NCBI GenBank assembly: GCA_030765045.1
Contig: CM060962.1
Location: forward strand, 168,311,194-168,375,193
Direction of reading: 5' to 3'
Origin: Tenodera sinensis
Taxonomy: Eukaryota > Arthropoda > Insecta > Mantodea > Mantidae
Length of the DNA: 64,000 bases
Numbering within the stretch: the stretch's first letter is position 1; every line of letters starts with the position of its first letter. Positions 11,327 through 22,286 of the stretch are shown here, piece by piece. A program made the position numbers and the translations under genes. The notes under the pieces are model-generated. The model saw only the letters and a program-made list of their open reading frames with translations. It did no database searches and was not told the origin of the DNA.

Positions 11327-12612
11327 CAGTTGCGGACGAAAGTACTGGAACATATACATGTTTGAACCCAATAATGCTTATATTGGCCATAGATTCAGAG
11401 GTATTGGTTGTTTTGATTTTGAGTTGTATTCCTCCTTTCTTCCCCATAACTTATCCAGAAGGGTATTTTTAAAATATCGTGCCATAGGAAAGATTGCTCT
11501 ATTGTTCCTCATATGTTGGCTTCCTGCTAGAAAAGAAGTATTGGAGCCCTCCTCTTAATTATTAAAGAAAGTTGGGTTTTATTATTCCATGCTAATTCCC
11601 ATTTACATCAAGAGACAATGTGTGTTTCTTATTCCGTGAGGTACTTAATTGCAGTCAAAATAGGGTGAAAAGGAGCGGGGACAACCCTGGGGGTTTGCAA
11701 CAATGTTGTACGGCTATTCCATGAAGGTAAAGCTCAAGTATGCAGAGGTTGTAAAGATAGAAGCCAAACATTGTTTAGCGTTATACGAAGTTCCACCGGT
11801 ACTGCATAAACCAGAACTGGATGGGCATCAAAGTTGAGCCAAAGGGAACAGAGGACATTACAGACAAGTGAAGGACAATCCAATAGTTTCTGCACTTGAA
11901 ATCACTGCGTAAGCCAGTTCAAGATAGAACTGTTCTGAAGATCCTTAATATAGTTGGGTACAATTATTCAACTCCCAGATGAAAGCCATTTGTGTATAAG
12001 GTCAACCAGAAAACCCGTTTACAGTTACAAACGCATATGTAACCAAAAGTATTGATTTCTGGAATAAAGTACTGCAGTAAGATGAGAGCAAATTTAACAC
12101 CAGAATGTTGAGCAAATACGAGTGTGGAGAAGGGCTAATACTGAATTGTAGTCGAAGTACATGATAAATCACTGAAACATGGGGCAGGAAGAGTAATGGT
12201 GTGGGGTTCTATGGCTTCTAATAGTATTGAATACCTTATATTTATAAATGGAAAAATGAATAAGCTTCAGTATAAAGCATATTGGTGCATAATCTATAGA
12301 GCAATGTTGAGAAGTTGGGGTTAAGAAACTACTTCTTCCAACACGATGATGATCCTAAACACTCATCAGAACTTGTTCGATTAATTATGAATGGTGTACC
12401 ATGCACCCCATACCTTAAAAACACCACCACAATCCAGAGACTGCAATTCCAACTGAGCGCAATAGAAAAGAAGTTGAAAACTGTTTGAGGAAATGCCATC
12501 TAAAGTCCAAAGTACATCCGAAGGAAGTTCTCTTACTGAAATTGGTGAATAATCTATAGAGCAATGTTGACAACCTGGAGTGGTGTTTGTGTACAGTATT
12601 GCGCGAAATAAT
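11327..12612 (+). mobile_element. Tc1-like transposon relic
   Basis: The left end CAGTTGCGGACGAAAGTA is the kind of terminus common in Tc1-like elements. The right end is eroded; TGTGTACAGTATTGCGCGAAA near 12590-12612 may be its remnant. The transposase region sits between. A 30-bp block at 12281-12310 recurs at 12541-12570 with one mismatch. Confidence 0.7.
11640..12580 (+). pseudogene. Tc1-like transposase pseudogene
   Basis: The ancestral protein was a DDE transposase that binds the element's ends and moves it by cut and paste at TA sites. Readable fragments include HGAGRVMVWGSMASN (about 12178-12222), IFINGKMNKLQY, then LRNYFFQHDDDPKHSSELVR (about 12325-12385), whose second D of the HDDDPKH block corresponds to a catalytic aspartate. 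A possible C-terminal RNRKEVENCL-like stretch follows. Frames shift and stops occur between all blocks, including a TAG in both copies of the repeated 30-bp segment. The N-terminal helix-turn-helix part is only guessed from position. No function remains. Confidence 0.75.
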
Positions 12613-12985
12613 TAATAATTAATTTATTAATACTATTTCATATTAATAAGAACTAATTCACTAGGCTGTGAGAGCAACAAAAAAGGATAAATAATTTTAG
12701 CGTTTAATCTAGGGACATGAGGAATTAGACATATGATGAATATAAATGACAAATTTGGTTAGTAGGCTACGCATTACAGGAAGGTCTGCTATATTTAAAA
12801 TTACAGTACTTTGGCTTCACCTCTTCACTTTAAATATCACTGTCCTCAGTAGAATATTCGCCAAATCGTTTGTCAGCCATTTTGGAATGGCCCGCTAATA
12901 TTTTTTTACTGCGCATGGATACTTCAACTCTTCAGAAACGTAAGAAAATGTTTAGGATGGCGGAATCGAGAGGAGGAGATGAGTT
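12613..12985. other. Unassigned AT-rich interval
   Basis: Contains ATTAATTAATT-type runs. No gene or boundary recognised. Confidence 0.45.
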
Positions 12986-13046
12986 TGTAAAAATAATTGG
13001 TACAAGAGTAGAGAAACGCGTGTGAGTGCAACATATCAGATTTTTT
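12986..13046 (-). repeat. R1 family 5'-end fragment
   Basis: GGTACAAGAGTAGAGAAA then GTGAGTGCAACATATCAGAT and a T run are the reverse complement of the R1 start (AAAATCTGATGCGTTGCACTC...TTTCTCTACTCTTGTAC). The rest of the unit is missing. Confidence 0.7.
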
Positions 13047-13724
13047 TTATCGTTCGTGCCCTATTTTCATCGATCGTTCCCCTTAGCTTTGTGCGTCAAG
13101 GCCCTCACGCTCATCTCCATCCCTCCCATTAACATGCCTTACAACCAAATCTGTTATTATGTACATTTGAATTTTATCAAAACTGACAGTGCTCCGGCAA
13201 CTCAGAAGCTATTTCTATTGCAATAACAGTAGAAAAGTTGTAATGCAATTGAGTTTCAGTGCAATCCTCGTGCACACGGAAACAGACGCAAGCAACCTGT
13301 TGCGCTCAACATGAAAACGAAATGATATTCTCTCTGCTCCCTACAAAGGTCAACCCAAAAGTTCAATGTGCAGCATTAATAAAAAATACACGAATTAAAG
13401 GGAAGGTATCATTGAAATGCGGCAAAAAGCTCGGCAAAATACATTTTATAAATGAGGTCCTAAAATTGTTTGGAAGCTATAATTTTAAAATTTATTTTCA
13501 CCTTAGATATTGCAGTTGCTTTCCTTGTGCGCAACAAGATAACGAAATTGAATTAGAATTAACTCTAACTTAAAATTGGAGTTTTCTAGATTTATTTCTC
13601 TGCGTTTTAAAAATGATCCATAGGTGTGATTTTCATCCAATTACTCGAAGAACATGTCACACACGTTTTGAAGATCAAATAATTAAAACTGTTTAGTGGT
13701 GTTTTAGTGAGTGAGTGCGTAGTG
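13047..13724. other. Unassigned interval
   Basis: A 104-codon frame (13259-13573) exists, but its composition is ordinary for AT-rich DNA and I recognise no motif. No repeat boundary seen. Confidence 0.4.
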
Positions 13725-13965
13725 TTTAAGGGCCCGTCGACAGCTAGGTCATTTGGGCCCCATTAGTGGTGTTTTAGACCCGTTCTTACTACATATGGCC
13801 GACACTGGAGATAAATGAAATAAAATTATATTTGGGAACGGAATTTAGGGAAGGGAGTTTTCCAGGCCTAAGCTTGTGGTATCTCCCCGGCTTTTGCCAG
13901 TTATGAGGACTGAGAAAAACCTGGCGATGTTTAAATCGTGGACCTCCCGAATGTGAGAAGTTAAA
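13725..13965 (-). repeat. Eroded SINE type A with adjoining unclassified repeat
   Basis: 13725-13765 (GTTTAAGGGCCCGTCGACAG and CTAGGTCATTTGG) is shared with 31412-31452. From 13766 the blocks TAGACCCGTTCTTACTAC, GACACTGG, GAGGACTGAG and CGTGGACCTCCC follow the order of the type A SINE on the minus strand. It is heavily diverged from the copies at 40.4 and 42.5 kb. Confidence 0.55.
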
Positions 13966-14749
13966 ACATAGAAATTTGCAATGATTTGACAATCTTGTGC
14001 ACTATGAACAGATCGATGAACAACATGGTATTTTAAAATAAGTATTGTTCTTAAAGTTTCATCGTTTAAAAATTTTAATTAAGATAATGGAATTCAATTT
14101 CGAAACGCAATAACTCGAAAACTTAAGAAGATGCTGAAACGAAATTTAAGACCATTCAATGCTTACGTAAGGCAAACTTGGATTACATTTCCAGCCAAAT
14201 TCACAAACACTTTAGAAAATAGAGTTTTTGGTGGGACCTCTCCTGAAGATCCCTGAAAAATTTCTGACGCATTACAATCATACAACTTCTCCCCAGCAAC
14301 TATAATTTATTTTCACGGCTATCTCAAAAATTGATCTCATATTTATATTATATTACGTTACGTTAAGTTACATTACATTTTATATATTCTTTCAATACAC
14401 AATTTGTAATAACTACATAGGAGAGTATAGAAGGCTAGGACAAAACAAGTGTATGATGTGAATGATGAAAAGTACAATAAATTTAAGTTCTAAATCTAAC
14501 GAACAAGTACCACCACAAACTAAAAAATATTCGTTTTATTCTTAATTTTATTTGAGAATTTGAGTTTCTGAGCCGCGAGTCTCAGAATCGCGTAACTTTA
14601 TCAAATTACGGTAACTTCGACCTTGGAAAAACCTCGGAACCACTTGTTTATCATAGTTGTGATTTTGCAAAAGACATTAACTTAACGTCTGCTTTAGATG
14701 ACAGAAAATTGAAACTCTCCTCCCCCATTCTTGCTGTCCGAAATGAAAT
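13966..14749. other. Unassigned AT-rich interval
   Basis: Includes a small TTACG/TTACA-step tract near 14350-14390. No gene found. Confidence 0.45.
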
Positions 14750-14905
14750 GGAACATTTAATCAAAATCATATTTTTGAGAATCAAACATTTTGAAAAATC
14801 TTTCAATTAAAGGGTAGTTTGAGTTGGGGGATTTTCTTGGAAATCTTTGTGTTGCCTCTTTGGAAGATAGAGAACTTCCTAAAATACTTGATATTGATAC
14901 CGGGA
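14750..14905 (+). repeat. R1 family fragment
   Basis: AAAGGGTAGTTTGAGTTGGG then GATTTTCTTGG and AATCTTTGTGTTGC correspond to the R1 block AAAGGGTAGTTTAGGGTGGA...ATCTTCGTGTCGC. Only this internal part is present. Confidence 0.6.
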
Positions 14906-15384
14906 TCATTGACTGGTAACATTTATAATTTTATACAGAAATGATAAGGGGATAGGTAAATAACTGTAACAAATAATTTTCGTACGCTACAATCAATGCA
15001 TAATGCCATAAGTATGAGTGAAGTCATTGCCTAAACAAAGTAACATTTTCCATGGGATCATTAGCGAGTTCCTAATTGTAGCTCAAGTTCTAGAATCGGT
15101 CGACCAGAAAATCATTAGCTTGTATGTGAGAACCCTGGAAAGACATCTAGTATGTTAAGAGTGACGTCCAGCACGTACGATTGAATTCTAAGAAGTAGAA
15201 TGGGAAATTAAATTCTTGGAATTTTAGGAAGTGACATAGTAAGAGTCGCATTTCAGATACGAATTGGCAGTTTAATGATGGGTTGTTAGAAAACTGCTAT
15301 ATAAGTAGCTACTCTCTTCTTTAGTTAATGACTGGGTCAACTAGTGAAGTTTCTAAACTTCAGTGAGTTGCAACAAAGACATTA

Positions 15385-15654
15385 CACAAAGCTGTCCAAC
15401 GTTCTTATGTGCTCGGACACATTTAACTCATGCCTAAGGAGGCGCGGGCGCCATCACAATCACCATTAAAGCAAATATCCTTCTTTTGAGAGGAAAAAGG
15501 ATTAGGGAAGTAATTGATACAGCTTTAGGTGTACAAAAGCATACTTCATGGGTGTGTACTGAGAAGATATTCGAAATTGAATTAGTATTACAAATCGTCG
15601 GAGTAAAAATTTACTTATGAAGAGCGTCTGAAAAATACATCACGAGCAGCGCTG
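15385..15654 (+). mobile_element. hAT-like MITE, eroded copy
   Basis: It matches the better copy at 50675-50971 in reverse orientation over its whole length: GCTGTCCAACGTTCTTATGT, CTCATGCCTAAGGAGG, CTTCATGGGT and AAATACATCACG all recur in the same order. Ends are GCTGTCC and AGCGCTG. A matching 8-bp target duplication is not visible for this copy. Confidence 0.65.
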
Positions 15655-16329
15655 ATTTAGACCATTCTTTCACTATTCCCGTCTTCAAGAAGAGAAAATC
15701 CAATTCGATAGAGCCAGCGTATCCGGAGACATTGATATTTCAATCACACGTATGACGTCGCTGCAACAAAGTGTCATGACTTCAGAATTACACTTCTAAT
15801 TTTGTTGATAAAGTGATTTCGTGTTTTCTGCAAGCTAAAATGTAGAACAAAAGGAATAGAAGTAAACTTTTCTCCTAAAGGAACACCTGTAAGCATTAAT
15901 TTTAGAAAATAAGAATAGTAATAGTCACGTACGCAGTTACAAACTGAAGTAAGAAAGTTGGCAACGTGCAACTATGTCCTCAGAATGCAGACTGCTTGGA
16001 CTTCAATAGAAAAGTTATTAATTAGCAGAAAATTAACGTGTCCTGTTTTTCTCCATTGCCCCAGACCTTTGAATGTTCGTATAGTTGTAGTTTGTAGAAC
16101 CGATATATTGGAGAAATTACTAATCATGGAATCCTTGTCTTACAGTTAGTAAATAATTGCCTTGGCCTTGTAATCAACAGCAAATTTTGTGGCCACATGG
16201 ACACATGTAATATCGTTCACAATACTAAATACCCATCTTCAGTGAGACCTGCACGAAGGGTCATCTAATTCTCAGGCGTACTTGCATAGGTGATATGAGA
16301 ATTATCTTATCGCATAAGTGAATGGGACA
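15655..16329. other. Unassigned interval
   Basis: No recognisable gene or repeat end; ORFs are short and featureless. Confidence 0.4.
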
Positions 16330-16985
16330 GTAGAGATAGAGCTTCTCATTTTATAAAAAGGAATGGCCTTTACATCAAGGTATGGAAGCTGTAAAAATGT
16401 TAAACATGAATCTCTAGTGGAATCTGAGAACATTTTAATTCCTCCAGTACACATACAACTTGGTCTCATCAAAAACTTTGCTAAACGTTGGACACAAATG
16501 GACTGGCATTCAAATACCTAGTTATAAAGTTTCCTAGAATTAGTGAGGCCCAGTTAAAGGAAGGAATTTTTGTTGGCCCACAGGTTCAAGTTCACCAAGA
16601 TGAACTATTTGAACACCTTTTAAATGAGGCTAAGCAAGAGGCGTGGATTTGTTTCAAAGAAGTCGTAAACAGCTTTTTGGGAAACAAAAGAGCTGGAAAC
16701 TATGAGATTCTTGACATAAATTTTCTGTCGTCTTATCACAAAATGGGATGCAACATGTCCCTTAAATTACATTTTTTACACTCCCATCTGAATTGTTTTG
16801 CTAAAAGTTGTGGAGCGATGAACATGGCAAAGATTTCCACCAACAAATATCAATAATGGGAAAACGTTACCAAGAAAAGTGGAGCGCAAGAACGGTTGCT
16901 GACTACAGCTGAACAATCATCAGGAATGGTCCTCGACTACAAGAAGGAAGCAAACAGAAATAACATTTAGTAAAGTTAAGCGACC
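16330..16985 (+). pseudogene. Repeat-encoded protein of unknown function, copy 1
   Basis: This is one of three relics in the window of the same protein. Readable in order: VESENILIPPVHIQLGLIKN (about 16415-16475), FAKRW, then, after a frame change, FKYLVIKFPRISEAQLKEGI and FVGPQVQVHQDELFEHLL, ICFKEVVNSFLGNKRAGNYE, and CNMSLKLHFLHSHLNCF (to about 16800). A frameshifted end follows with GKRYQEKWSARTVADYS. The longest intact piece is 122 codons (16488-16856). Similar sequences recur in arthropod genomes as uncharacterised proteins, from memory; I know no assigned function or superfamily. Copy number and decay point to a mobile element. No splice sites are evident. Confidence 0.65.
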
Positions 16986-17855
16986 ACGAATATTTTCAAG
17001 ATATCAGACCGATTTTCATAGAAAAAAATACTATTGCACTTTTCTCTAATATTATTGCCAAACAAGAACCAATCTGGCATTCTTGTTGTCATATTCGTGT
17101 ACATCGTAGTGTAACCTTTAAGAAAAGTGAGGTTTCATTCATGTTGCAAACTAAAAGTAAAAATTTGAGGTCCAGTGTAATCTTTCAGAGCGTAATGATT
17201 TAAAAGCCTTAACTGAAGAAATGAAACACTTAAACATTTCCTGTGTGCAAATGAAATTAAAGCGATTATTGGTGTTCCTTGTTTACAGAACGTTTTAACA
17301 CAAAACTTTGTGCTGTAATAATCACTTTATTTGCACAGAAAACCAAAAACAAACGAGACTTAAATTAAAAGCACCTTTAAGTGCATGAAATATTACAAAA
17401 TAAATGTTTCAAAAGTGATGCTCTTTAAAAGGGTTCTTGAAGATAGGTAACGTCTTCAACATTTCCGTTCTTGAAGCTAGTCGTATATTCTGAGTAGGTA
17501 CTAAATATAAATTAATTATCGATATTAGTGATTTCGATCTCATTTGTGTGTCAATAAAAATAATCTAATCGAACTGATTAAATTAAATTATATTGAAAAT
17601 CTGATTTTAAAATCTAGCACACTCAATAAAAAATAAATAATATTGATTTTATTGTTGCATTTTGAATTTATTTAATTGCTCAGTCCAGAGCTAACCCTCA
17701 GCTCTGCACAGAATGAAATAAATGTCACATTTTGAAGGACAATTTGAAAAAAGAATTACAATAGCAAATTAGATACATTTTAAACTTTTCAAAAGGGAAC
17801 AATTCACAGAATACATTTTAAAAAAGCCAATTGGGTTTGGCTTACGTCACTTTCG
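16986..17855. other. Unassigned AT-rich interval
   Basis: TAAATTATATTG and AATAAATAATATTG runs; nothing that I can name. Confidence 0.45.
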
Positions 17856-17862
17856 ACAAGAG

Positions 17863-18091
17863 AGTCGGTCTGGGTGGCTCAGTTGGTTAGACGCTGGCCT
17901 ACTGATCCCAAGGTTACGGGTTCAAATCCGCCCCAGACCAATGGTTTAAGTGTGTTTAAAAACGACAGCTCCATGTCAGTAGATTTACTGGCATGTAAAA
18001 GAACTCCCGCGATACGAAATTCCGGGACACCGGCGACGCTGATTATCCTCGCAATTGACAGCGTCATTAAGTAACAAAGTAGTTTTTTTCC
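17863..18091 (+). mobile_element. tRNA-derived SINE, single copy of its type
   Basis: The head begins GGTCTGGGTGGCTCAGTTGG, carries box B GGGTTCAAATCCG, and closes with CCAGACCA. GGTCTGG and CCAGACC can pair as a tRNA acceptor stem, so the head is very tRNA-like. A 3' body of about 150 bp ends in a T run. Flanking ACAAGAG at 17856-17862 and 18092-18098 is a 7-bp target duplication. The anticodon arm does not fold cleanly, so I do not call a functional tRNA. Confidence 0.75.
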
Positions 18092-18109
18092 ACAAGAGTT
18101 CTCCTAGTC

Positions 18110-18480
18110 AGAATGAACGGAATTACTTTTGTGAGAACATCCACCACTGGCACCCACAGGACATCTGCAGGTGTAGGATAGGAGAATGATGTAGCTGATC
18201 CACATGGAAAGAAAAGTTATTTTCACTTCAACAAGTGCTTCATTTTTTCCCGCTAAAATGTACCCAAAGCCACCAGTTTTCGTCATATACAAGGGTGACG
18301 TAGCCTGATACATCTTGTACTTCAGTTTGTCCGGTGATGTAGTTACCTCCCTCTCCCAACCCTGCACATCTGAAAAGTGTTTCACTAATAATTTTGCTGT
18401 AGAGCTGGGAGTGAATGCATGAAATCGCTGTGTTCCTTTGAGTCTCAACGCTTCTTCTAGCCAGCTTTCTAAAAACATTT
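18110..18480 (-). pseudogene. Frameshifted relic of a conserved repeat-borne protein
   Basis: On the minus strand three frames together spell one protein-like piece: GTQRFHAFTPSSTAKLLVKH then FSDVQGWEREV in the first, GYVTLVYDENWWL next, EVKITFL after a shift, and SFSYPTPADVLWVPVVDVL then TKVIP after a second shift. I recognise the overall pattern (FHSF, YDxxWWL, FLHPxG, DxLWVPxxxVLTKV) from uncharacterised arthropod and cnidarian proteins linked with repeats. No Pfam-level function is known to me. At least two frameshifts make it dead. It is unlike the protein family of the 16.3, 33 and 63.6 kb relics. Confidence 0.55.
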
Positions 18481-18724
18481 CTGAAGCAGCATTTGAGTGG
18501 AACAGGCAAAATCTATTTTCGTTAGGTTATCTGCTGTCCACTCAGATCTCATGGGGTTTGGATCTGGTTATGGTATGGCCTTTGCAAACTTGTCTTCGGC
18601 AAAAACAAATGTTACAGGCTGGCGTCATAGGCCGGTGCACAAGTACATTTCTTGGATTCTTACTTTCTTTACTGCGTGCCTAGTAGGCAAAGCAAGTACT
18701 GTACTCCCCAAAATTTCCAGATTG

Positions 18725-19348
18725 ACATTTCACAAGAAATACGCATTCTGAGGCCCCTGAATCTAAAAAGCGCATCGAGAAAAAGGCGTGTGCCTCTGTC
18801 TGTGTGTATGTGAATAGAACCAATACATGTTTTCAAGAAAATTTTCCCACCCAAACTATGCGTTATATGGAAAAAACGCCAATATTTTTTATTTTCTGAA
18901 AAATGGCTCTTACGATTTTGACTAAAATACATATATTTAAGATATTTACACAACAAATGAAATAAATGTCTTAAATATTCTGGGAGTATTCTTTGAAGTC
19001 CTCTACATTTGAAAGGCATTTTGTATAATGGGTAAACGTTAAGAGATAGACATAAATGTACTCCACAGACTATATAGATATCTTTAAAACAGTCATATTT
19101 CCATCAGCTTTTTGAGATATCCGTTATTATTGGTTTGCATTTTTAAGTACCTTTGTCATTTTTCTGAAGTCTGTCGCTGTCCAGTTGTTTTTCACGATGT
19201 CAATGAAGGACCATGGAATTTCAAGGTCAGTATATAGCGTCTCGCTTTTTAACATCTGACTTCGCTTTGGTTATCGCTATCTCCCTTGTAGCTACAACGA
19301 AACATGCAACGAAAATATTTCAATAAACGCTTATCTCGATCAACATGA
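18725..19348 (-). repeat. R1 family copy F, first part
   Basis: Reverse-orientation R1: GAGGCCCCTGAATC, a CTGTCTGTGTGTATGTG tract at the microsatellite point, TTTTCCCACCC, TGGCTCTTACGATTTTGACT and AACATCTGACTTC appear in the order of the copy at 51.3-52.2 kb. It is interrupted by a SINE and resumes at 19715. Confidence 0.65.
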
Positions 19349-19714
19349 AGCGGCGCCGAGACCACCTAGGCAACCCGGGTTCGATCCCAGGGACCTGAAT
19401 GTAGTATTCGTGGTGGACGAAGGGGCGTCAGGGCGGGTTTTCTCCAGGTTCTCCAGTTTCCCCCGCCATTCATTACACCAACTGCTCCAATATCGCCTCT
19501 CCATTCATCGATTTCGGCTGCGTTTCATATCATCCTCTTTCTCACTATCATACCTGGTGCTGGGCTGACCGCCCGCTTCCAGATCTTCACTCTGTCCGGC
19601 CCATAGGTTCCTGTGCTTTCTAACAGGCGTCGGAACCTAGGTACTGGTTTGTAAGTCTTAGAGAGTGTAAATCCTACATAAGGAAAGGGTAATCACGTAA
19701 AGAAAGAAAGTGGG
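19349..19714 (+). mobile_element. SINE, type A head with long tail (type A2)
   Basis: The head piece CCACCTAGGCAACCCGGGTT and CGATCCCAGGGACC is the box B side of a tRNA-like region. The body has TATTCGTGGTGGACGAAGG and GGCGGGTTTTCTCC, as in type A at 40.4 kb. The 3' half (CTGTCCGGCCCATAGGTTCC, GGAACCTAGGTACTGG) differs from 40.4 kb but matches the copy at 59.6 kb. It sits inside an R1 copy, so it is younger than that R1. Confidence 0.75.
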
Positions 19715-19803
19715 GAAAATAAGCTTTCGCAAGAACATGTAGAACGTATATAAACTAAACTGTAGTGGGTAGAGAAAGCAGTGTGGCTGTAACACAGAGT
19801 TTT
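19715..19803 (-). repeat. R1 family copy F, second part
   Basis: ATAAGCTTTCGCAAGAACAT and GGGTAGAGAAAGCAGTGTGG continue the R1 order after the SINE, ending with GTAACACAGAGTTTTT at the R1 5' end. Confidence 0.6.
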
Positions 19804-21289
19804 TTCTCAGTTCGGTATCAATATAAGATTCATACCCGTTCCATCTGGGCTCTCAGAAACAGATCAACAAGGTAATAACCTGTTTTTTCAAACATACACG
19901 CTCTACGATAAAATGTCGCATTTTGTTAACTTGTAAGCACTTACATAGTCTTTTGTCAGTAACCCAGGGCACATGGAAGACAATACCAACTTATGTGTCT
20001 CAATATTGCGTATACCTTCACATGAAAAAGAAAAACATTCGACATGTTCAATGTTATCACGGAGAAGTCTTAATAGTCGGCAAGCGGAATCTTTTTTTAT
20101 AATTAGACAATGTTTTATTAACATTGATCAGCAATTAATGTTTAAAAGGCAGCTAGGCAATTAGTAAAACCAAATTAGCTCAGTAACAACACTGAAATAT
20201 TGTTATCATATCAAAATTTAATTTAGCAATTATCAACAGTTCCAAGAAAACGGGTCATTTATACCTACCACAAAATGTTATTCAGAGAAAATGCTGTTCG
20301 ATAATGGAGAAGAGCCTCACATATATTTATCTACTCAGTAGATTGTTTGGACATGCGGAACCTGCCATATTTAGATGTGGTGCCAATTTGTAGAGCAAAG
20401 CTCCTCCTGAAAAAAACGTGAACTAAATTGTATCTCCATACTCCAAAGAGTACAGGAGTATTCATTTTTTCTGTGAAGTGATAGAGAATTCAAAGCAAAA
20501 ATACCAGATACATTACCATGTTCAAAATATAAGTAATTTCCCTGAAATGATAAAATACATATTAAATGAAATAGGGAATTTCCACTTATAAGACAGTAAG
20601 AAAATTGAAAAATGTCGTGTTTGACAACTTTCGCAATGTAGCCTTAAACCAGGCATCGCAAATTTTGGTCTTGCAAGACAGCGCCTGAACTGTGACGCAA
20701 CTTCCACGACACAACATCCCTCTCCTCGCTGAACCCCCTTCCCTTGGTTAGACAGCTGTATCAGAATTGGCTCAGTCCATAACACAGTACCTACTGGGTG
20801 TTCTACGGACAGTAACGTTTTCAAAACCAGTGAAACTCCGTTTAGGAATGAATGAGAGGAAAAATATATCTTCTATAATAAATGCGATCTGTTTATTGTT
20901 CTCCAAAGTATTAATGGGTGTCAACAGCTGTAATATGCAACGACATTGTGGGAAATGTTACAAATCGTATTAGTAACGTCGTGTATACATTAATGGTAAT
21001 TCACATTGAATTATACAAGATATTAGGGACTTCCTACACGAATGTAAGTCATAATTTGGTTTACTATATAACTGCGGTTGTACATAAATCCATGGAATCG
21101 ATTATTATAGCGATATCGTTTTAGGGCAAGAACGGATAACACGTTACGATACTTAAAGGAAGCACACCCCAGCAAATGTAACACACATGACGAAATACAA
21201 ACTTCGACTATGATTTAAAAGCAGCTCCTTTCAAGCTATCATATTGCTTAGAAAATCGGAAACGCAATGAAATATTTCACAGATGCAGA
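19804..21289. other. Unassigned interval, possible hAT left end
   Basis: No gene found. CAGGCATCGCAAATTTTGG at 20652 resembles a hAT terminus of the kind at 52.86 kb and might be the left end of the remnant at 21.3-21.9 kb, but the resemblance is weak. Confidence 0.35.
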
Positions 21290-21870
21290 GTTTATAAAAT
21301 CTTGTCTATGTGATGTCTCTAAAATATATATGTCTCCAACAGGCACATTGAAATTCTCAAAATATATGTTTGTCTCCTAACATGGGCAAGTATACAGTGC
21401 TAGAAGTTGCAGAACTGATTTAAAACGATATTAAAGATAAAGTTAACGAGTTTGTGAACTACTCTCTAGTACAGGATGAGACAACAGACATAAACGACAC
21501 GGCTCGGTTAGTAATCCTCATTTGTGGTGTAAACGAAAATCTTCCTGTACACGAATTGCTATGGACCAAACAATGGAAGAACTGTTCCGAGTATTCAAAT
21601 ATACAGTAGGAAAGAAGTGGAGATTGGAAAAGACTTATACCAACGGCGAAGATGGTGCTCCAGAAATGATTGGGGGAAAGAAGGGTCTGGTAGGGAGATG
21701 AAAACAGTTGTTTCAAATTTTACGAATACCTTAAAAGGTACGCTTTTTATATTGCATATTCATCAGGAGGTACTGTGTGTAAAGATTAAGAATGGAAAAC
21801 AGGTACTCATGGATATTGTTAAGATATCTTCAAATCAGGTGTTTCGGGTTCAATTCAATCTCGTATATTT
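21290..21870 (+). pseudogene. hAT transposase fragment (GTF2IRD2-like)
   Basis: Readable pieces: VNEFVNYSLVQDETTDINDT followed by ARLVILICGVNENLPVHEL (about 21445-21565), the catalytic-region block DGAPEMIGGKKGLVGR (21650-21700), and HIHQEVLCVKIKNGKQVLMD then IVK. They follow the order seen in the hAT relics at 4.3 and 56.2 kb. The frame breaks between blocks and the C-terminal half is missing. No ends or target duplication identified. Confidence 0.7.
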
Positions 21871-21957
21871 TGTAATACGCTGAAAAGGTTTAAATCCTTC
21901 GTTTTCTGTTATTTATTTGCTATGAATATTATTAAACAGTAGGTACGTGTGATGGTG

Positions 21958-22286
21958 ACGGCCTCCGGGGCGCAGTGGTAGCGCACCTGCCTCTGACGCG
22001 GAGCACCAGGGTTCGATCCCGGTACTGGCGCGTGGATTTTTTTCCCGTTCGGAGATCTGGCAGGGGTGCACTCAGCTTCATTAGGTTCCGGAGGAGCCAA
22101 TTGAGGAGCTCCTTGATAAAGGAGTAACGACCGCAGTTCTCGAAGACCGCATAACTGGCCGGGAGGGCTCGGGGCGCTAACCACACCCCGCCCTGCAGCT
22201 CTGCACCCCACTCATGACGCCTGAAGTGGGCAGCGGCCGTGCGGTAAGCCTTGGCCCGTGACGGGCTGTTGCGCTAGGGGTTTTTA
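21958..22286 (+). mobile_element. tRNA-derived SINE, type B
   Basis: The head has box A GGGGCGCAGTGGTAGCGCA and box B AGGGTTCGATCCCGG. The body is GC-rich with GACCGCATAACTGGCCGGGA, CACTCATGACGCCTG and GGGCTGTTGCGCTAGGGG. A 5'-truncated second copy lies at 28985-29155. The 84- and 100-codon minus-strand frames here are artefacts of the GC-rich SINE. Confidence 0.8.

Noticed and set aside
17871..17942. Possible functional tRNA gene with pairing acceptor stem
   Set aside because: It continues into a SINE body with flanking target duplication and the anticodon arm does not fold well.
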